In this document: positions 1-5,018 of the stretch, one piece after another | How the letters are laid out: every line of letters begins with the position of its first letter | Numbering within the stretch: the stretch's first letter is position 1 | From: Bacteroidales bacterium | GTDB lineage: Bacteria; Bacteroidota; Bacteroidia; Bacteroidales; UBA932 | Direction of reading: 5' to 3' | Length of the DNA stretch: 5,237 nt | NCBI GenBank assembly: GCA_004552965.1 | Contig: SFMU01000086.1 | Span: 1 to 5,237, forward strand | Made by a program: the position numbers and the translations under genes | Notes under the pieces: model-generated | What the model saw: only the letters and a program-made list of their open reading frames with translations | Told to the model about the DNA's origin: nothing | Database searches by the model: none

Positions 1-143
1 TCGGACTGTTTTTCCATCCAGTGTGCAAATCCGTCCCAACCTTCTTTTCTAAGTGTGAAAGCCATCTGGAGGTAAAGGTTTGAAGACCAAAGTTCAGCGG
101 TAATCTGATCGTTGAACGCTTTCTGAAGATTTTCTGAAATCAT
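1..143 (-). CDS. ftnA: Ferritin, N-terminal part (gene runs off the left edge)
   Basis: Reading the minus strand from the ATG at 143-141 gives 47 complete codons that run to the window edge without a stop. The protein begins MISENLQKAFNDQ, continues with ITAELWSSNLYLQMAFTLRK and then EGWDGFAHWMEKQS. This is the first helix and the AB turn of a bacterial non-haem ferritin, close to the Bacteroides type. Glu17 and Tyr24 fall at the positions of the ferroxidase-centre ligand and the conserved neighbouring tyrosine of E. coli FtnA; the remaining iron ligands lie beyond the window. Members of the family (about 160 to 170 aa) oxidise Fe(II) and store ferric iron in 24-mer cytosolic cages. Upstream, a T-rich run ends in TTTTTG just before the start, but it matches the TAnnTTTG -7 motif only partly. 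The base composition is more AT-rich than in the large genes to the right. Confidence 0.9.
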   Translation of the reverse strand, partial: MISENLQKAFNDQITAELWSSNLYLQMAFTLRKEGWDGFAHWMEKQS

Positions 144-244
144 AGTATCAAAAATTTTAGCTTTATTGTGTAAGCGGGTTACTGTTGCTGCAATGAATAT
201 GCCAAAAGATATGAGCTGCCAACTCAGCATCCTCATCAATCATA

Positions 245-318
245 GATTACTGAAAGCATAAAACGAAATGATATCCACATGGATTACTGAAAGCATAAAG
301 CGGAATGATCTCCACATG
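245..318. repeat. Tandem direct repeat, two 37-bp units
   Basis: Two head-to-tail copies lie at 245-281 and 282-318. Each begins GATTACTGAAAGCATAAA and ends with a TCCACATG motif. They differ at three of 37 positions (A/G, A/G and A/C). The unit length is not a multiple of three, so the duplication shifts the reading frame of the minus-strand open frames it overlaps. The copies have diverged slightly, so this is not a very recent slippage event. Confidence 0.85.
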
Positions 319-400
319 ACGTTCGGCATAGTCTGCCGTTTTGTCATAGCAGTACAATTGTCCGAAATTCGCATCAAAACCACAAACAAATACGCCAAAA

Positions 401-423
401 TCCGTATCAGCAAGTGATACGGA
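401..423. repeat. Perfect inverted repeat, 9-bp stem and 5-nt loop
   Basis: TCCGTATCA (401-409) and TGATACGGA (415-423) are perfect reverse complements around the loop GCAAG. On the minus strand the stem is followed directly by TTTT, so it resembles a short intrinsic terminator for transcription heading toward ferritin. It also lies inside the minus-strand open frame, so it could equally be an operator-like dyad or part of a repeat element. Confidence 0.6.
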
Positions 424-425
424 AA

Positions 426-473
426 TAGTGTTTCACTGAGGGACCCTCTCCGGACACACTCGATGAAACACTA
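426..473. repeat. Perfect 10-bp inverted repeat enclosing a smaller hairpin
   Basis: TAGTGTTTCA (426-435) is the exact reverse complement of TGAAACACTA (464-473), separated by 28 bases. Inside the loop, GAGGG (438-442) and CCCTC (444-448) can form another short stem, so the unit can fold as a branched structure. It begins two bases after the 401-423 hairpin and ends 30 bases before the predicted -7 box of the regulator gene. It may be part of a repeat element or a protein-binding site. Confidence 0.6.
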
Positions 474-503
474 CCTAGATGCATGATTCCAGTAGATTTT
501 CAG

Positions 504-511
504 TAAATTTG
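504..511 (+). promoter_or_regulatory. Candidate Bacteroidetes -7 element upstream of the TPR/LuxR regulator
   Basis: TAAATTTG matches the Bacteroidetes -7 consensus TAnnTTTG exactly. No good -33 TTTG lies about 20 bases upstream (the sequence there is around gcatgatt), so the promoter is incomplete by consensus. Transcription would begin only about 5 to 15 bases before the candidate ATGs at 522 and 528, giving a very short leader. Confidence 0.35.
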
Positions 512-527
512 TCTCTTGCATATGGAA

Positions 528-1988
528 ATGAAAATCAACATACTCTTTACCTCCTTCCTTGCAGGTTTGGCGCTTTGCGGATGCGTTTCATCCTGCTCAT
601 CTTCTTCAAGAATAAGCAACTCCGACGAAGCAGTCCCTGCACTTTTGGAAGAAGCCTCAAGAAGCATTGATGCCCAAGACTTTGAAAAAGCTATGGATAT
701 GGCTTTGCAGGCTCTGTCCCTTTCCGAAGCCAATCCCATCCTGAAGGTGAGGACCCTTCACACAATAGTCGGCATAGACATAATGGCGAGCCGCGACGAC
801 GATGCCTGGAAGAAAGCCATTGAGGCGGAAGACATTGCCAGGGAGCATGATTTCAAGGAAGAACTTGCGGCCATCCTCATATCCAAGGCAAAGCTCTGCT
901 CTTACGCGGAAATCTCTCCAGATACAGGACGCAACGATGAAGGCCTCTCCTACGCGCGTGAAGCCCTTCTTCTGGCGGAGCAGACGGCCAATCTGGAAGA
1001 ACAGGCCGAATCGTGTTATATAATCGGCTCTCTTTATATAAACAAGAACCGCTGGTCGGATCCCATAGACCCGGAAATATATCGCTCGGCTGGTCAGTGG
1101 CTGGACCGCGGACAGGCCCTTGCCGACAGTTGCAACAGTCCGCGGCTGAAGCGCAACGGTATCCTTTTCCGCTCCCGCTGGTTCCAGCAGGGCGATAAGA
1201 ATGAAGAAGCGATTACATATTTCGAGAAGGCCCTTGCCGCCCTTGAGGAGACGGACTATCTCACGGCATCAGCCCTGGATGACCGCCTGGTCAGGCTTTA
1301 CACCCGCACAGGAAGATATCAGGATGCTTTGGACATCCACGACGATTATGTGTTCCGGATGCAGAAGTACATACAGCAGAAGCAGGAGGAGACCCTGCAG
1401 GAAATGCAGACCCGATTCGAGGTTCAGGAGAAGGAACGCGCCCTGGAACGCAACCGTTACAGAATTCTCATTCTGTTACTGGCGCTGATGGTAACTGCTG
1501 CCATAGCAGTGAAGGCCTGGGAGTATGCATGCAGGATGCGAAGCCGCTCCGCTGCGCTCCAGCGTATAAGCGACAGCAAGGAGCAGATTATCGAGTTCCT
1601 TTCCAAGGACCTGAGGAATCCCTCGGGCAATATTGCAGGAGAAATTGCGAAACTTTCTTCCGATGTATCCACACTATCCCCGGACCAGATCCGGGAGCGT
1701 TGCGAGAAAATCGTATCCGGAGCCAATACAATCAATGACAATATTGCGGATTATGTGGAGGACGTCCTTCTTAAGCGCAGCCGCCGGATTGCCGACATCG
1801 GCCTCTCGCAGCGGGAAATCCAGATTATCCGCCTCAGTGCAGAAGGTCTGACCGCCGCTCAGATTGCCGACCGGGTGTTCCTCAGTGTGAATACCGTCAA
1901 CACCCACCGCCAGCGCATTTACCGCAAGATGGATGTAAAGAACGTCTCCGAGATGCTCCGCAAAGCCACCGAAATAGGAATCCTGTAA
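528..1988 (+). CDS. Membrane-anchored TPR regulator with C-terminal LuxR-type HTH
   Basis: This is a 486-aa signal-transducing transcription regulator. The frame also has ATG 522 and TTG 516; I take ATG 528 because MKIN then starts a clean signal sequence. There is no Shine-Dalgarno to decide. A hydrophobic signal ends in a VSSC lipobox-like motif (Cys23) followed by serines. Residues about 30-290 are TPR-like helix pairs (for example FEKAMDMALQALSLSEANP and NEEAITYFEKALAALEETD). They lead into a charged coiled coil (QTRFEVQEKERALERNRYR), then a membrane span at about 313-328. Residues about 350-420 look like a histidine-kinase dimerisation segment with SKDLRNP (359-365) where an active kinase has S-H-D-L-R-x-P. 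Residues 425-486 are a classic LuxR/GerE HTH (LSQREIQIIRLSAEGLTAAQ, recognition helix VNTVNTHRQRIYRKM). The likely arrangement is TPR sensing in the periplasm and DNA binding at the inner face of the membrane. Its targets and ligand are not visible. The signal could be a plain N-terminal membrane anchor instead of a lipoprotein signal. Confidence 0.88.
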   Translation: MKINILFTSFLAGLALCGCVSSCSSSSRISNSDEAVPALLEEASRSIDAQDFEKAMDMALQALSLSEANPILKVRTLHTIVGIDIMASRDDDAWKKAIEAEDIAREHDFKEELAAILISKAKLCSYAEISPDTGRNDEGLSYAREALLLAEQTANLEEQAESCYIIGSLYINKNRWSDPIDPEIYRSAGQWLDRGQALADSCNSPRLKRNGILFRSRWFQQGDKNEEAITYFEKALAALEETDYLTASALDDRLVRLYTRTGRYQDALDIHDDYVFRMQKYIQQKQEETLQEMQTRFEVQEKERALERNRYRILILLLALMVTAAIAVKAWEYACRMRSRSAALQRISDSKEQIIEFLSKDLRNPSGNIAGEIAKLSSDVSTLSPDQIRERCEKIVSGANTINDNIADYVEDVLLKRSRRIADIGLSQREIQIIRLSAEGLTAAQIADRVFLSVNTVNTHRQRIYRKMDVKNVSEMLRKATEIGIL

Positions 1989-2015
1989 CCTCGTTTCAGT
2001 GGAGGTTCATCTGTT
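1987..2015 (+). terminator. Weak terminator-like hairpin after the regulator gene
   Basis: AACCTC (1987-1992, including the last two bases of the stop codon) pairs with GAGGTT (2002-2007) across a 9-nt loop. The following sequence, CATCTGTTCTTCT, is pyrimidine-rich but has no clean T-run. The stem is short, so termination here is only a possibility. Confidence 0.3.
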
Positions 2016-2203
2016 CTTCTACGACTGAATATTAGCTCCATCGAAAGCATTTTGCGGACTGAATCACTAATCCCGGTTTACTCGTACTGCGTTTTCTCTC
2101 CGCAGGCAATGGTTGCAGATGCAGCGAAAAGCAGACAAGTACTTATTTACCGAAGCAGACTCCGTCGTGTTTTCATATTCAATGGAAATGCCTCGGCGAA
2201 ATA
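2016..2203. other. Intergenic stretch without a convincing gene
   Basis: About 190 bases lie between the regulator's hairpin and the promoter region at 2204-2235. A short plus-strand frame at 2119-2220 (MQRKADKYLFTEADSVVFSY, 33 codons) is open but has no recognisable family and no start signal. A longer minus-strand frame crossing this region lacks protein-like character. Nothing else stands out. Confidence 0.5.
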
Positions 2204-2235
2204 TTCGGAAATATATATAACAGTTGTTATATTTG
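2204..2235 (+). promoter_or_regulatory. Predicted Bacteroidetes promoter for the small-gene and DUF3795 cluster
   Basis: TATATTTG at 2228-2235 is an exact match to the -7 consensus TAnnTTTG. TTCG at 2204-2207 is a one-mismatch -33 element (TTTG) with a 20-base spacer, inside the usual 19-21 range. A second TAnnTTTG match, TATTTTTG, lies at 2240-2247 but has no partner. The predicted start of transcription is about 20 to 25 bases before the ATG at 2263. Confidence 0.45.
2215..2232. promoter_or_regulatory. 18-bp dyad overlapping the predicted promoter (operator candidate)
   Basis: ATATAACAGTTGTTATAT consists of two perfect 8-bp arms around a central GT. The right arm overlaps the first five bases of the predicted -7 box (2228-2235). 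A protein bound here would block that promoter, so a repressor site is the simplest reading. The site is AT-rich, which raises the odds of a chance palindrome, but the arms are exact and well placed. Confidence 0.45.
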
Positions 2236-2262
2236 ATTATATTTTTGGAGAAGATTGGTTTC

Positions 2263-2472
2263 ATGATGGAAGGAATTCTCCGGAGCAATGCAGTCGGGGA
2301 CGGTAAGGTGATCGATATGGTAATGTATTCATTGATAAAAGAATAGAATGGCGCTGACATCATTGCAGAAGCCAATCTCGACTGGTGCCTTGCAGGCATA
2401 GGCATGGTCCTGTCCTTTGTGTCCATCGGCATTGCATTCGCCAGATACACAAGCAGGGACATACGCGCATGA
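2263..2472 (+). pseudogene. Small membrane-protein gene interrupted by an in-frame TAG
   Basis: From ATG 2263 (or ATG 2266) the frame reads MMEGILRSNAVGDGKVIDMV, MYSLIKE, then TAG at 2344-2346. It continues in the same frame for 41 codons (NGADIIAEANLDW, CLAGIGMVLSFVSIGIAFAR, YTSRDIRA) to TGA at 2470-2472. Both halves read like protein. The second contains one hydrophobic stretch of about 18 residues (AGIGMVLSFVSIGIAFA) followed by basic residues, as expected for a single-span membrane protein. It follows a predicted promoter and its stop overlaps the next ATG (ATGA). I do not recognise the family. The amber codon could be a nonsense mutation, a sequencing error, or less likely a read-through codon; the complete genes in this window end in TAA or TGA. 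Confidence 0.45.
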
Positions 2473-2525
2473 GCATGGAGCAGCGGCACTTTGACATATT
2501 CCCTCATAATGAATTGATATATTAA
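2469..2525 (+). CDS. 18-codon ORF overlapping the preceding stop (ATGA)
   Basis: ATG 2469 overlaps the TGA of the preceding frame and opens MSMEQRHFDIFPHNELIY, ending in TAA at 2523-2525, five bases before the DUF3795 start. The ATGA overlap and tight spacing suggest translational coupling, but 18 codons is too short to establish coding. It may be only the linker through which ribosomes reach the next gene. Confidence 0.2.
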   Translation: MSMEQRHFDIFPHNELIY

Positions 2526-2530
2526 CGAAT

Positions 2531-2863
2531 ATGAAGCAACTTATTGGATATTGCGGTCTTGATTGCGAGTTGTGTGACGCCAGAACCGCTACGTTGAACA
2601 ATGACGATGAGCTCCGGGCCAAGACGGCTAAGCTTTGGTGCGAGATGAACAATACAGACCAGATCAGACCTGAGCACATCAACTGTCTGGGCTGCAGGGT
2701 GGAAGGAGTCAAGACATATTTCTGTTCCTATCTGTGTGAAGTGCGCAAGTGCTGCTCCGCCAGAGCCTTCGAAACCTGCGCCGAATGTCCTGAAAAGGCC
2801 GCTTGCGACAAACTCGCTCCTTTCACGGACAATGAAGTGGCAAGGAAGAACATCGGCTTGTGA
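2531..2863 (+). CDS. Cys-rich DUF3795-type protein
   Basis: This is a complete 110-aa protein opening MKQLIGYCGLDCELC, the hallmark YCGLDCxxC start of the DUF3795 family. It has 13 cysteines, at residues 8, 12, 15, 37, 52, 55, 65, 69, 74, 75, 83, 86 and 92. Most are arranged as CxxC or CxxxC pairs (CLGC, CSYLC, CAEC), which suggests zinc or iron-sulphur binding. The biochemical role of the family is not established, and no signal peptide or membrane segment is present, so it is probably cytosolic. Length and ends fit an intact family member. It lies downstream of the predicted promoter at 2204-2235 and just after the small frames at 2263-2525, and is probably co-transcribed with them. No Shine-Dalgarno is visible; the leader before ATG 2531 is AT-rich (ATATATTAACGAAT), as is usual in Bacteroidetes. 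Confidence 0.85.
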   Translation: MKQLIGYCGLDCELCDARTATLNNDDELRAKTAKLWCEMNNTDQIRPEHINCLGCRVEGVKTYFCSYLCEVRKCCSARAFETCAECPEKAACDKLAPFTDNEVARKNIGL

Positions 2864-3044
2864 CCCGCTGCCCGTCCTGTCGGACACTGTGGGTTTCAGA
2901 GGTATTTTGCAAGAATGCGGCATAGTCGATGTCGCGGTATTAATGGGTGGCTGCACACGGGACGAGCTCCGTGTGGCCTCCGAGAAGGCCGACAGGGTAA
3001 TTGTTTGTTTCCATCGCCGTCTGTTGTTTGAACGCAAAGGAAAC
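2864..3044 (+). other. Hairpin-rich intergenic stretch or gene remnant after DUF3795
   Basis: Two readings compete. One plus-strand frame is open through the stretch to TAA at 3120-3122. Its middle is protein-like (VGFRGILQECGIVDVAVLMG, GCTRDELRVASEKADRVIVC), while its end is not, and the only internal ATG is at 2943. This would suit the tail of a lost gene. The stretch also folds locally: CACACGG (2954-2960) with CCGTGTG (2969-2975), and GGCCT (2975-2979) with AGGCC (2986-2990). The second and third stems share a base and would alternate. I cannot choose between a remnant and an untranslated structured region. Confidence 0.35.
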
Positions 3045-3112
3045 ACGCTCTGCTGCAATTCTGCGGCAGGATTCTCTCCTGCCATGTTATTGCAGTGGAG
3101 TGTCGCATTTTT
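3045..3112 (+). terminator. Long two-tier stem-loop followed by TTTTT
   Basis: Bases 3045-3059 pair with 3089-3103 as a 15-bp stem that includes three G-U pairs (3047-3101, 3051-3097, 3052-3096). A symmetric 5 x 5 internal loop follows, and then a perfect 7-bp stem, GGCAGGA (3065-3071) with TCCTGCC (3077-3083), closed by TTCTC. Four bases after the structure comes TTTTT (3108-3112). The wobble pairs form only in plus-strand RNA, which points to transcription left to right. It may end the DUF3795 transcript, or sit as an attenuator in the leader of the FtsK-like gene 22 bases on. The adjacent CATTTTTG (3106-3113) is also a 7/8 match to a -7 element, so termination and a fresh start could overlap. 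Confidence 0.55.
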
Positions 3113-3133
3113 GCAGCATTAACACATAGAACG

Positions 3134-4837
3134 ATGAAACATTACGGCGATTTATATGAGCAGGACATAAAATGGTTCGAGATCATCGATGCTCTTGATA
3201 CACTCCCGGAAGAAGAGAGAATAGAGAGGTACCGCGCAGAGGTGCAGGAGGTGGAGAAAAGCATACTCCGCCTCACGGGAGACCCCCTGAAGCTCTCTGC
3301 AAGACGCTGGGAGAAGAGTGAGAGGACAGCCGAAAAGGTCGAAGACCTGCTCGGGAGACGCTACTATCTTCTTTCGAAGATGTTCGAAATCCATTGCTCC
3401 GAGGCAGAGGTAAAAAGGATGGAGAGCGTCAATGCGCATCTGTATGAACTTACCTGCGACATGTTCTCCAGGACCGGCAGGATGTACCGGAACATCCTCG
3501 ACCTCCCGATGGATCCAAAGGACGATGACCTCACGGTGGAAGGGACGCTGAAGTACTGGGGAGACTCGGCGCAGGACGTTATACACCTGGAGGATGACGG
3601 GTTCTACGGGTCCGACTTCACGAGGATGATCCTTGTCAACGCCACCCTCCAGAGGGATGTCAAGGGCGACCTGGAAATCATCTCCTGCCGTCCATTATGG
3701 GATCCGGGCTGCGGACACAAGTCCTCGATGAGCGATGCCGAGCTTGACATCGACAATCATCTCGACGACGGCACAACCTGGGCGGAAAGCTGGCTGAGGC
3801 ATCCGAAACTCGACCATATCTGCATGTGCTATGCGACCCACGCCGTCGTGACCCATCAGGACTACCCTGTTCCGGACCTTCTGAGGATGAACACCTTCGA
3901 GGTGAAGGTGGACGTGACCGTGCAGCAGATAAGCGAGCAGGACGGGACGCGCTTCTTCTGGTGGAAGGACTGCACCGAGCAGGAGTTCGTGGACAAGTTC
4001 ATGCACGAGGCCCAGAGCCGCCCTTCGGGAGAGAGCCTCGGGGAGTTCGTCTGGAGGAGGGGCATTGAATATTTCGAGCTGGAGGAGGTAGAAGAGAGCC
4101 ACAGATGGTTGCTTAAGGACTTTGACAAACATCCGAGAATGGACTGCGAAGAGATTAAAGACCGGCTTCAGACCGATATCATCTCCATCTCCAGGCTTCC
4201 GGACTGCCGAAAAGACGACAATTTGGCCGGGGACTTCCTGAGCGGCGAAGGAAGGTATTTTGACTATGTGACCGCCTCAAACATTCTTGTCACCGGAGCC
4301 CCGAAGCAGGGCAAGAGCACGGCTATAAGAATAATAGTGGACGCCCTCAAGAGCTGTCCGGAAGCCTCCGGAATGCAATTCAGGGTCATCGACACGTCGA
4401 AGCCTCATTGGGATGCGGACGAGACGCTCGGAGAATTGTGCCGCGAACTGGAAAGGAGGGAGACCCTGCAAAATGTAGGTGTCGACATCTCGGGGTTCCC
4501 TTTGATTGTGACCGTGATTGATGAATATTCCGACCTTGTGGAATTCGGCAGCCGGGACTCAAGGCGCTCTGTCAAGGACTCCGTCCTGCGCATTGCAAAG
4601 GAAGGATCTGGGCTCGGAATCCGCCTGATACTCTCCAGCAGGCATCCCTCTAAGGAAGTGAAAGCCCTTCTCGACTACTTCCCTACCCGCTTGGTATTGA
4701 GGGTATCCGACCCGAAGGATTCAAAGGTGCTGCTGAAATCCGAGGCGGCATTCTGGGACCTGAACTCCGGTGGAGAGATGTTTCTCTATGACAATGGCGT
4801 CATCTCCCATTGCAGCCTTTCCGGAGTCATTCATTAA
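3134..4837 (+). CDS. FtsK/SpoIIIE-like P-loop ATPase with a long uncharacterised N-terminal region
   Basis: This is a 567-aa soluble protein. I use ATG 3134 (MKHYGDLYEQDIKWFEIID); the frame extends upstream to GTG 3095, but that lies inside the terminator-like stem. The C-terminal ~200 residues are an FtsK/SpoIIIE-type motor domain. Walker A is GAPKQGKST (388-396) and Walker B is IVTVIDE (Asp463, Glu464). SSRHPS (about 501-506) matches the FtsK TQRPS motif. A PTRLVLRVSDPKDSKVLL stretch then leads to GGEMFLY, as FtsK has PTRIAF...DSRTIL...GDMLY. The first ~135 residues are charged and helical. Residues about 135-280 form an unrecognised mixed alpha/beta region containing CMCYATHAVVTHQDYPVPDL and LRMNTFEVKVDVTVQQI. 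There are no membrane spans and no FtsK gamma DNA-orienting domain, so this is not the division translocase. The family pumps DNA or proteins by ATP hydrolysis; the substrate here is unknown. It stands alone between two terminator-like hairpins. Confidence 0.85.
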   Translation: MKHYGDLYEQDIKWFEIIDALDTLPEEERIERYRAEVQEVEKSILRLTGDPLKLSARRWEKSERTAEKVEDLLGRRYYLLSKMFEIHCSEAEVKRMESVNAHLYELTCDMFSRTGRMYRNILDLPMDPKDDDLTVEGTLKYWGDSAQDVIHLEDDGFYGSDFTRMILVNATLQRDVKGDLEIISCRPLWDPGCGHKSSMSDAELDIDNHLDDGTTWAESWLRHPKLDHICMCYATHAVVTHQDYPVPDLLRMNTFEVKVDVTVQQISEQDGTRFFWWKDCTEQEFVDKFMHEAQSRPSGESLGEFVWRRGIEYFELEEVEESHRWLLKDFDKHPRMDCEEIKDRLQTDIISISRLPDCRKDDNLAGDFLSGEGRYFDYVTASNILVTGAPKQGKSTAIRIIVDALKSCPEASGMQFRVIDTSKPHWDADETLGELCRELERRETLQNVGVDISGFPLIVTVIDEYSDLVEFGSRDSRRSVKDSVLRIAKEGSGLGIRLILSSRHPSKEVKALLDYFPTRLVLRVSDPKDSKVLLKSEAAFWDLNSGGEMFLYDNGVISHCSLSGVIH

Positions 4838-4861
4838 TATAGAGAATCCGCCATGAACAGG

Positions 4862-4987
4862 TCATGTGGATGCCATCATCATTGATAGGCATCCACATAT
4901 TTCTTTATATCCCGCGAGGTAATTGCGGAAAAGGGACTCATCCAGGTGAATATCCCTCATCCTTACTATCCTTGCTTTCATTTTCAT
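4862..4987 (-). CDS. Possible 41-codon protein, convergent with the FtsK-like gene
   Basis: On the minus strand, ATG 4987-4985 opens MKMKARIVRMRDIHLDESLF, RNYLAGYKEICGCLSMMMAST, ending in TGA at 4864-4862. The frame stays open upstream as far as a TGA at 5050-5048, and this part also looks protein-like (TGGFYYCSEID just before the Met), so the ORF could be the 3' part of a longer decayed gene. Codon choice (AGG, ATA) resembles the FtsK-like gene. Against it, the last 12 or so codons coincide with the terminator hairpin, and I know no family. Confidence 0.25.
   Translation of the reverse strand: MKMKARIVRMRDIHLDESLFRNYLAGYKEICGCLSMMMAST
4864..4907 (+). terminator. Strong intrinsic terminator after the FtsK-like gene
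   Basis: ATGTGGATGCC (4864-4874) pairs perfectly with GGCATCCACAT (4888-4898). The stem extends with ATCA (4875-4878) against TGAT (4883-4886), leaving one bulged A (4887) and a 4-nt loop, and it is followed by ATTTCTTT. It starts 27 bases after the TAA of the FtsK-like gene. The T-rich tail is on the plus strand, so it terminates left-to-right transcription. Confidence 0.75.
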
Positions 4988-5018
4988 GTCTATTTCGCTG
5001 CAATAATAGAAGCCCCCG

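Larger units (their letters stand above)
240..484 (-). pseudogene. Decayed small gene or dispersed repeat with overlapping open frames
   Basis: No intact gene is convincing here, yet the minus strand has unusually long open frames in all three phases. One runs from the ATG at 484-482 (MHLGSVSSSVSGEGPSVKHY, then FRITC) to a TGA at 409-407. A second, without a start codon, runs from 432 to the TAA at 249-247 and reads like a real protein (ISVSLADTDFGVFVCGFDAN, FGQLYCYDKTADYAERHVEI, IPLYAFSN). A third is open from 470 to the TGA at 242-240. The first two join if a frameshift lies near 410-430. The 3' end carries a 37-bp tandem duplication whose copies encode the similar ends HVEIIPLYAFSN and HVDIISFYAFSN in shifted frames. 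I do not recognise a family. It could be a frameshifted small gene, or a non-coding dispersed repeat whose open frames are incidental. Confidence 0.4.

Noticed and set aside
163..243. 26-codon minus-strand ORF MIDEDAELAAHIFWHIHCSN... upstream of ferritin
   Set aside because: It is very short, with no family. Its ATGA overlap with the preceding open frame is suggestive but not sufficient.
245..318. CRISPR-like repeat
   Set aside because: The two 37-bp units are directly adjacent with no spacer and there are only two, so this is a tandem duplication and not an array.
426..484. tRNA or attachment-site-like structure
   Set aside because: The nested stems do not give a cloverleaf with a T-arm (GGTTCRAAUCC-like) or acceptor CCA region, so no tRNA can be supported.
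2119..2220. 33-codon plus-strand frame MQRKADKYLFTEADSVVFSY...
   Set aside because: It is open and mildly protein-like but short, without a family or start signal, and its end runs into the promoter dyad. It is not supported enough to call.
2067..2507. 146-codon open frame on the minus strand
   Set aside because: It lies antisense to the promoter and the small membrane-protein frame, has a low-complexity and inconsistent composition, and shows no recognisable motif. The plus-strand features explain the region better.
2522..3085. 187-codon open frame on the minus strand
   Set aside because: It is antisense to the whole DUF3795 gene, whose family motif and cysteine spacing are unmistakable, so the frame is a shadow.
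3095..3133. Upstream GTG start (3095) for the FtsK-like gene
   Set aside because: The GTG lies in the 3' arm of the terminator-like stem and the extra 13 residues (VECRIFAALTHRT) add nothing recognisable. ATG 3134 follows a suitable AT-rich leader.
3695..4132. 145-codon minus-strand frame and the similar one at 3152-3586
   Set aside because: Both are antisense shadows within the FtsK-like gene and have His/Leu/Pro-rich, non-protein-like composition.
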